DNA of 20,184 nucleotides, from contig CALELC010000381.1 of NCBI GenBank assembly GCA_937904535.1, positions 1-20,184 of the forward strand. Direction: 5' to 3'. Below are positions 1-6,010 of the stretch, piece after piece. The stretch's first letter is position 1, and each line of letters starts with the position of its first letter. The DNA comes from an uncultured Planctomycetaceae bacterium. GTDB lineage: Bacteria; Planctomycetota; Planctomycetia; Pirellulales; Pirellulaceae. The notes below the pieces were generated by a model. The model saw nothing but the letters and a program-made list of their open reading frames with translations. It was not told the origin of the DNA and made no database searches. A program made the position numbers and the translations under genes.

Positions 1-543
1 AACATCGTCGGTGATTTCTCGCCGGACGACTTCAAAAACAACGTCCTCGCCTTAGCGGATGCGGCGAAGTACTTCCAGCTTCCGACCATTCTGACAACCA
101 GCTTTGAGGACGGCCCCAACGGTCCGTTGGTTCCTGAACTGAAGGAGCTTTTTCCCGACGCCCCCTACATCGCACGTCCCGGCAACATCAACGCTTGGGA
201 CAACGAGGATTTCGTGAACGCCGTCAAAGCCACGGGCAAAAAGCAACTGATCATTGCCGGAGTAGTGACCGAGGTCTGCGTGGCGTTCCCTGCGCTGTCT
301 GCGCGCGAAGAAGGTTACGAGGTATTCGTCATCACCGACGCCTCGGGCACGTTCAATCAAACAACACGCGAGGCCGCTTGGCTACGAATGCAAGCTGCAG
401 GTGTTCAGTTGATGAGCTGGTTTGGTATGGCGTGCGAGCTGCATCGAGACTGGCGAAATGATGTTGAGGGGTTGGGAACGCTGTTCTCCAACCATCTGCC
501 GGCGTACCGCAACCTGATCACCAGCTACAACGCCAGGCGCTAG
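1..543 (+). CDS. ycaC: YcaC-like isochorismatase-superfamily cysteine hydrolase, 5'-truncated by window edge
   Basis: The reading frame is open from base 1 to a TAG at 541-543, giving 180 visible residues. YcaC is about 208 residues as I recall it, so roughly the first 28 are outside the window, including the catalytic Asp. The stretch GVVTEVC carries the nucleophilic Cys (visible residue 93) after the non-proline cis-peptide region typical of the superfamily. ITDASGTFN, the WFGMACELHRDW block and the LFSNHLPAYRNL tail match the YcaC branch rather than nicotinamidases or true isochorismatases. YcaC is an octameric cytosolic hydrolase whose physiological substrate is not settled. The next gene, the pirin, is convergent, so the two are not an operon. 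The resemblance to proteobacterial YcaC is very high by memory, which may mean horizontal transfer. The family call is firm; the substrate is unknown. Confidence 0.9.
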   Translation, partial: NIVGDFSPDDFKNNVLALADAAKYFQLPTILTTSFEDGPNGPLVPELKELFPDAPYIARPGNINAWDNEDFVNAVKATGKKQLIIAGVVTEVCVAFPALSAREEGYEVFVITDASGTFNQTTREAAWLRMQAAGVQLMSWFGMACELHRDWRNDVEGLGTLFSNHLPAYRNLITSYNARR

Positions 544-635
544 GCAGATCACTACGAGTAACTGAGCTATCGTCCCATCGCAAAGGGATTCAAGCGATTA
601 GCCGGCCGTCGAGCGTTGCGAATGCCGCCGGGAAA

Positions 636-1496
636 CTAGGATAGCCGCCCCATCCGGCCGTTTTGAAAGTCAGCGATTGCCTGCTGGATCTCAGCCTGGG
701 TGTTCATCACGAACGGGCCGCGGCCGACAACGGGTTCGCCAATCGGCTGACCACTCAACACCAGCACGGTCGAGTCGTCCTGAGCATCGATGCTGATGTT
801 GGTTCCTTCGCGATCCAATCGAACCAGCTCCACAGCCGTTACCGGCTCGGCGCCGTTAACGATCACAGAGCCGTTTTGGACCACGAGCACAGCCGTATCC
901 CCGTCTGCAAACGACAACTCGACGTGACCTCCCGCATTCAGCCGCAGGTCCCAAACATTCATCGGTGTGAACGTCCTAGCCGGACCTCGGGCGTCCTGGA
1001 GTTGGCCAGCGATCACTCGCGCGATGCCCGCTTGATTCGGCAGCACGGCCGTCGGAATTGCTGAGCTAACGATCTCCTGGTACTTCGGCGGCGAAGACTT
1101 TTCCTTGGCGGGCAAGTTAACCCACAACTGCACCATTTCCAGCGTCCCTCCCTCGCGGGTAAAGCGTTCGCTGTGAAACTCCTCGTGCACCAGACCGGAA
1201 GCTGCGGTCATCCACTGCACATCCCCTGGGCCGATTGTTCCGCGGGCGCCGCTGGAATCGCGGTGTTCGAGCTCTCCCTGATAGACGATGGTGACCGTTT
1301 CAAATCCACGGTGCGGGTGTTCGCCCACACCCCGCTTCGCTTCACCAGGGGCAAACTCATACGGCCCCGCATAGTCCAGCAACAGGAACGGATCAAACGA
1401 ATTTCCGTTCTGGTAGGAAAACAGGCTCCTCACGGGAAATCCGTCGCCGACCCAATGTGGAGCGACGTGACGCACGATTTGGCGGATTGTCTTCAT
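636..1496 (-). CDS. Pirin family protein (bicupin)
   Basis: This 286-residue protein has the usual pirin length of about 290. The N-terminal cupin carries HPHRGFETVT, with His60 and His62, and GLVHEEFHSE, with His104 and Glu106. The spacing reproduces the 2-His/His/Glu iron site of human pirin. The C-terminal cupin (about residues 170-275) has no such cluster, as is normal for pirins. Bacterial pirins include quercetin 2,3-dioxygenase-like enzymes and proteins that modulate other enzymes; the sequence does not say which applies here. It is cytosolic, with no signal peptide. The ATG at 1496 is chosen because MKTIRQIVRHV aligns with the start of the family; a weak AAGG lies about 11 nt upstream. 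It is convergent with the YcaC-like gene and divergent from the cytochrome operon, so it is probably transcribed alone. Confidence 0.93.
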   Translation of the reverse strand: MKTIRQIVRHVAPHWVGDGFPVRSLFSYQNGNSFDPFLLLDYAGPYEFAPGEAKRGVGEHPHRGFETVTIVYQGELEHRDSSGARGTIGPGDVQWMTAASGLVHEEFHSERFTREGGTLEMVQLWVNLPAKEKSSPPKYQEIVSSAIPTAVLPNQAGIARVIAGQLQDARGPARTFTPMNVWDLRLNAGGHVELSFADGDTAVLVVQNGSVIVNGAEPVTAVELVRLDREGTNISIDAQDDSTVLVLSGQPIGEPVVGRGPFVMNTQAEIQQAIADFQNGRMGRLS

Positions 1497-2151
1497 CAGG
1501 GTTCACACCTTCGCTTGATTTTTTTTGTTGCCGATTCGCTTCGACGCCATCACAATTGTCGGAACGCAGGACGCTATCGGCATTCTTTTTAAGCCGGCCC
1601 TACCCGCGCGCCAGCCGACGTTCATTCCTCACCGCGCTGAGAGCCCCTGTCGCGCGCAACGAGAACCTCCACTAACGCAGGTGATCTCACGCAGGGCTGT
1701 CCATCCCACCGTGCACTCTTGCCTTGTACCCCTTTGCGGCCGCCAAAGCAACGCTGGCAGGTGTGACTTCAGCCACCGTCGCTTGCTGTCCCCTAGCGCA
1801 GTTTCCATGCATCAGTTCAGCGGGAGACCGAGTCAGTCATCATCGTTGAGCGGGATGAAGTCTTCGCGCGGCCAACTGGAGTAGGTAACACACGGTCGCA
1901 GTGTTTGACATTCCCACAACCGTTCCTGCGCACGCCGTTAGCGGGTGAAGCGTCATGGAGCCGGTTCGCCGAGAGCCGCAAATCATTCTCGAGACTGTCA
2001 GCGGACTTGCTTGTTTTGCCAATGGCGAATCGATTACCATTGAATGTCCGCGAAAGGCGGTGGTGGTCCCCCCTCATCTCGCCCGGCCAGCTAAACTGGT
2101 CCACTTGCCGCGGTCAGCTTATCCCCCATCGCGCGATTGAGGTTTCGCAAC
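1497..2151. other. Long divergent intergenic region without a convincing gene
   Basis: This 655-bp gap separates the pirin gene (leftward) from the PSCyt1/DUF1549 gene (rightward), so it should hold both promoters. The open frames in it (for example 1525-1884 and 1905-2315 on +, 1817-2104 on -) are Arg/Ser/Pro-rich, match no family I know and have no ribosome-binding site. Two dyad-symmetric elements are visible, near 1732-1748 (CTTTG/CAAAG arms around CGGCCG) and at 2020-2042. I cannot place a promoter with confidence; a TTGACA at 1904-1909 has no matching -10 box. Confidence 0.5.
2020..2042. promoter_or_regulatory. Dyad-symmetric element, possible operator upstream of the cytochrome operon
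   Basis: The arms CAATGG (2020-2025) and CCATTG (2037-2042) are perfectly complementary and enclose the palindrome AATCGATT (2028-2035). The element lies about 110 bp before the ATG of the PSCyt1/DUF1549 gene. Nested symmetry of this kind suits a dimeric repressor or activator site, but there is no regulator gene nearby and no second copy was noticed. It may be chance. Confidence 0.22.
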
Positions 2152-4560
2152 ATGAAGCCGGCACGTGTTCCGCCTTCGCTTCTCATCCGGCCGGTCCGCA
2201 TGCAGATCGTTGCGTTCGTCCCTTTATCGCCACTGGGCACGGCTCTGCTGGCGTTGACGCTCGGCACACTCACCGCCGCCATGGGGGCACTGCCGGCCGC
2301 AGCAACGGCAGATGATCCCGAGGCCAGCCAACAACAGCCCGCTGAGCCGGTGGACTTTGTACGCGACATCCAGCCGATCTTTCGCAATCACTGTTACGAG
2401 TGCCACGCCGGCACAACCGAAGAGGGCGGACTGAACCTCGGCATCAAAGCAAGCGCCTATCGAGGCGGTGACAGTGACGCAGCGATCATCGCGGGTAAGA
2501 GTGATGAGAGTCTCCTCATCCACCTGGTCTCGGGCCTGGATGAGTCGCGCCCCATGCCGCCCGAGGGCAACCCCCGGCTCACCAGCCAACAGATCGACTT
2601 GCTGCGTGACTGGATCGATCAAGGCGCTTCGTGGCCCGAAGGCGCGGATGTTATCGATCCGAAGCGAGATCGCGCCAGAACTCACTGGGCATTCGAACGC
2701 CTGCGACCCGTAACGCCGCCTGCGCAGCAGTCGGATGACGCCTGGACAAAGAGTCCCATCGATCGATTTATTGATGATCGACTTCAGGTTGTGGGCCTTC
2801 GACCCGCACAACCTGCCGACGCGCGTGCGTTGGTGCGGCGGTTGTACTTCGACCTGATTGGCCTGCCTCCGACTCCTGAGCAAACCCGCGATTTCATCCA
2901 GGCACATGCGAAGAATCCCGACTTAGCCGTCCGTGAACTCGTGGACCATCTGCTCGAGTCACCGCGTTACGGCGAACGCTGGGGCAGGCATTGGTTGGAT
3001 GTAGCGCGGTATGCAGACAGCGATGGTCAAGAGGCCGATGCGGATCGACCGCATGCGTACGTGTATCGCGACTTCGTGATCCAGGCGTTCAATGACGATA
3101 TGCCTTATGACCAATTCGTGCGCTGGCAAATTGCGGGCGATGAGTTTGAACCGCACCACGACGCCGCCGTTGCAGCCACAGGATTTCTAACGGCCGGAAC
3201 TGCGTTCAAGCTACCAGACACATTTCTCGAGAGCGAACGCTTGCTGAACCGTTACAACGAGCTGGATGATATCGTCTCGACGGTAGGATCCGGGCTGTTA
3301 GGGATTACTGTCGCCTGTGCTCGTTGTCATGATCACAAATATGATGCTTTCTCTGCCAAAGAATACTATCAGCTATTAGGAGTCTTCCACAGCGGTGACC
3401 GTGTCACCGCCAAGCTCCCAAGCGGAAAGGAAGGGTTCTTCTTTCAAGACTTTGATAACCAGCGGCGCACCACTTGGCTATTTCGTCGCAGCGACTTTTA
3501 TGACCGGGAAATTGAAGTCGAGATTGGCTTTCCTGCGATGCTCTCCGCGGGCCCCGACGCCGACGAGTATTGGCAATACGCCAAAACGGCAGCCGCTGAG
3601 TCGGGAGCAACCAACAGCACACTGCAGCGCCGTGCGCTAGCTGAGTGGATCACGGACACCGAGCGCGGCGGCGGAGCGTTGTTAGCCCGAGTCATCGTCA
3701 ATCGCGTGTGGCATCATCACTTCGGCAAAGGCATCGTGCGTACGACCAGCGACTTTGGCGTCCGCGGGGATGTCCCCTCGCATCCTGAACTGTTGGAATA
3801 CTTGGCACAGGACTTTGTGGAGCACGGCTGGAACCTCAAATCGCTGCATCGTCAGATCTTGACCAGTGCCGTCTGGCAGCAGGCGAGCACGCGAGATGCA
3901 ATCGATGAACGCGGGCTCGAGTTGGATCCCGGCAATGACCTGCTGTGGCGAATGACGCCGCAGCGTTTGGAGGCCGAGGTGATCCGCGATGCGATGCTCG
4001 CGATCAGCGACACACTGAACCTCGAGGCGGGCGGCCCCGGTTTCAAACCTTACATCGCGCCCGAAGCCAATTTAGCTCGCAACATCAAAGGTGCGGCCTA
4101 TCCTCGCGACGCGAAGGACGACGGCACGACACGGCGACGGAGTGTCTACATGTTTCACAAGCGGCTGATCCCTTATCCAATGTTCCAGGCGTTCGATCGT
4201 CCGGATTTGATGACCAGTTGCGATCGTCGGCAAAACACCACGGTTGCCCCTCAAGCCATGGTGCTGCTGAACGACCGTCTGGTTCGTGCGGTCGCCCGTG
4301 ACTTTGCGGGTCTGCTGCTGCAAAGCTCGCCAGCCGGATCAGCTCCGTCTAACATCGATCTGCAACCGCTCGTCGACGCTGCTTTTGAAGCCTCCTTCAC
4401 ACGTTTGCCCACCCCGACTGAACGGGACGCTTCGATCCAATTTATTGAAACCCAAACCCGAGCACGTGGTGAACGAGCGGAACAGGAACCTCACCTGGAG
4501 GCATTAACCGATTTCTCCCAGGCGTTGTTCGGATCCAATGAGTTCATCTATGTCGATTAG
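2152..4560 (+). CDS. PSCyt1 / DUF1549 / DUF1553 (PSD1) secreted cytochrome c-like protein
   Basis: Residue numbers count from the ATG at 2152, giving 802 residues. An N-terminal hydrophobic stretch (about 17-52, ending LPAAATADD) looks like a Sec signal with a long n-region. The PSCyt1 heme module follows, with Cys81-x-x-Cys84-His85 (CYECH) and a distal Met near 135 (RPMPPEG). DUF1549 spans about 190-410 and holds a second CxxCH, CARCHDHKYD, beginning at Cys389. DUF1553 spans about 485-790 (ALLARVIVNRVWHHHFGKG, HRQILTSAVWQ). The protein is at the short end for the family because the linker between the DUFs is brief. Its biochemical function is unknown; periplasmic electron transfer is inferred from the heme motifs. 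The ATG at 2152 is preferred over TTG 2137 because GAGG (2139-2142) sits 9 nt before it; ATG 2200 would trim the n-region. The gene is 10 bp before its usual partner, DUF1501. Confidence 0.93.
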   Translation: MKPARVPPSLLIRPVRMQIVAFVPLSPLGTALLALTLGTLTAAMGALPAAATADDPEASQQQPAEPVDFVRDIQPIFRNHCYECHAGTTEEGGLNLGIKASAYRGGDSDAAIIAGKSDESLLIHLVSGLDESRPMPPEGNPRLTSQQIDLLRDWIDQGASWPEGADVIDPKRDRARTHWAFERLRPVTPPAQQSDDAWTKSPIDRFIDDRLQVVGLRPAQPADARALVRRLYFDLIGLPPTPEQTRDFIQAHAKNPDLAVRELVDHLLESPRYGERWGRHWLDVARYADSDGQEADADRPHAYVYRDFVIQAFNDDMPYDQFVRWQIAGDEFEPHHDAAVAATGFLTAGTAFKLPDTFLESERLLNRYNELDDIVSTVGSGLLGITVACARCHDHKYDAFSAKEYYQLLGVFHSGDRVTAKLPSGKEGFFFQDFDNQRRTTWLFRRSDFYDREIEVEIGFPAMLSAGPDADEYWQYAKTAAAESGATNSTLQRRALAEWITDTERGGGALLARVIVNRVWHHHFGKGIVRTTSDFGVRGDVPSHPELLEYLAQDFVEHGWNLKSLHRQILTSAVWQQASTRDAIDERGLELDPGNDLLWRMTPQRLEAEVIRDAMLAISDTLNLEAGGPGFKPYIAPEANLARNIKGAAYPRDAKDDGTTRRRSVYMFHKRLIPYPMFQAFDRPDLMTSCDRRQNTTVAPQAMVLLNDRLVRAVARDFAGLLLQSSPAGSAPSNIDLQPLVDAAFEASFTRLPTPTERDASIQFIETQTRARGERAEQEPHLEALTDFSQALFGSNEFIYVD

Positions 4561-4570
4561 GCGAGTTGAC

Positions 4571-6010
4571 ATGCCCAAGAATACGAACCACTTTCCCTGT
4601 GGCCGCGTTGCAAACCCGTTGAGTCGTCGTGACTGGTTGCGGCGCGCTGGTGGCGGGGCCGGAATGATCGGTTTGGCCAATCTGCTGGCCGAACAGGGGC
4701 TGCTCGCGGCCTCGCAAGCCGAGAGCCAATCGCAGCCAAATAACTCTTTGCATCCGCGGCCAGGTCATTTTCCTGCCAAGGCGAAAGCAGTGATCTGGCT
4801 CTTTATGGAAGGGGCGCCCAGCGCCGTCGACATCTTCGACCGCAAGCCGGTCCTTGATAAACGCGATGGCACGAAGACCGACATTCAAGCGTTCTTCGGC
4901 AACCCTGGTCCGCTGATGAAGTCGCCATTTGCTTTTAAGCAGTATGGTGAATGTGGGCAATGGGTGTGTGAGAAATACACTCATGTCGCCCAACATGTCG
5001 ACAAAATGGCATTCATCAAGTCATGCTACAGTGAATCGAATGACCATGTCCCGGCTATCTATCAAATCAATAGCGGCTTACCCCGCCCCGGATTCCCCAC
5101 CGCAGGCGCGTGGGTGACCTATGGCCTGGGCAGCGAGAATCAAAGCCTGCCGGGATATATTGTGCTCGGCAACACTCAAGGTGCTAAAGGCGGTCCTCAT
5201 AACTGGGGCTCCGGTTTCTTGCCATCGACCTTCCAAGGCACTCTGTTCCGGTCGCAGGGCACGCCGGTCCTGAACCTCAATCGACAGCCCGGTGTGTCGG
5301 AACAAGATCAACGCGCTCAACTGGACTTTCTGACCCAATTGAATGACGAGCATCTCCGTCGCCACACGGAGGACGCTGAGTTCGCTAACCGCATGCAGAC
5401 CTTTGAACTGGCGTTTCGCATGCAGAAAGAGGCGACGGAGGTCGTCGATCTTTCGCAGGAAACCGAAGCCACCCATCGACTCTACGGGATCGACAATCCT
5501 GCTTCGAAGTCTTATGGCTCCAAGTGCCTGATGGCTAGAAGGCTAATCGAGAGCGGTGTCCGATTCGTCCAGGTGTACAGCGACGGAGAATGGGACGCGC
5601 ACGACAACCTGAAAGACAATCACACGCACCACTGTGCAGCCACCGACGTTCCGGTAGCGGGACTCTTGAGCGATTTGGAAGCACGCGGGCTGTTGGAATC
5701 AACTTTGGTGATTTGGGGTGGTGAGTTCGGCCGTATGCCGATTTCACAAAATGGAAAGGGACGCGATCACAACCCCAAAGGATTCCTGCAGTGGATGGCA
5801 GGCGCCGGGATACAGGGAGGTGTGAGCTACGGCGAGACCGACGAAATTGGCTATGAAGCGGTCGAAAGTCGAGTCAGCGTGAACGATCTGCATGCCACGA
5901 TCCTGCATCTGCTTGGCCTCGACCACACACGACTTACGTACTTCCACAATGGGCGCAGCTACCGCCTCACCGACGTTGCCGGCAAGGTGATTCAAGAGAT
6001 CCTCGCTTGA
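4571..6010 (+). CDS. DUF1501 domain protein with Tat-type signal
   Basis: From ATG 4571 this gives 479 residues. An N-terminal twin-arginine motif, SRRDWL (Arg19-Arg20), is followed by a Gly/Ala/Leu-rich segment, so export in folded form by Tat is likely. The DUF1501 fold is related to alkaline phosphatase/sulfatase enzymes. Family hallmarks present are VIWLFMEGAPSAVDIFD, the mid-protein CYSESNDHVPAIYQINSG, VIWGGEFGRMP, GRDHNPKGF and the C-terminal LHATILHLLGLDHTRLTY. The substrate is unknown. DUF1501 genes in planctomycetes habitually follow a PSCyt/DUF1549/DUF1553 gene, as here, and the two are thought to act together. In-frame ATGs at 4538 and 4550 overlap the upstream gene's end; 4571 is chosen because it leaves a normal-length Tat n-region, but no start has a clear ribosome-binding site. 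The 3' end overlaps the next gene. Confidence 0.93.
   Translation: MPKNTNHFPCGRVANPLSRRDWLRRAGGGAGMIGLANLLAEQGLLAASQAESQSQPNNSLHPRPGHFPAKAKAVIWLFMEGAPSAVDIFDRKPVLDKRDGTKTDIQAFFGNPGPLMKSPFAFKQYGECGQWVCEKYTHVAQHVDKMAFIKSCYSESNDHVPAIYQINSGLPRPGFPTAGAWVTYGLGSENQSLPGYIVLGNTQGAKGGPHNWGSGFLPSTFQGTLFRSQGTPVLNLNRQPGVSEQDQRAQLDFLTQLNDEHLRRHTEDAEFANRMQTFELAFRMQKEATEVVDLSQETEATHRLYGIDNPASKSYGSKCLMARRLIESGVRFVQVYSDGEWDAHDNLKDNHTHHCAATDVPVAGLLSDLEARGLLESTLVIWGGEFGRMPISQNGKGRDHNPKGFLQWMAGAGIQGGVSYGETDEIGYEAVESRVSVNDLHATILHLLGLDHTRLTYFHNGRSYRLTDVAGKVIQEILA

Noticed and set aside
1732..1748. CTTTG/CAAAG hairpin around CGGCCG
   Set aside because: The arms are only 5 bp, the centre is off by one base, and no T tract follows. 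It is too weak for a terminator or attenuator call.
1904..1909. TTGACA as a -35 box for the cytochrome operon
   Set aside because: No TATAAT-like hexamer lies 16-18 bp downstream, and it is about 240 bp from the start codon. A single hexamer is not evidence.
2224..2907. 227-codon open frame on the minus strand opposite the PSCyt1/DUF1549 gene
   Set aside because: It has no recognisable motif or ribosome-binding site and lies wholly antisense to conserved heme and DUF1549 coding sequence.
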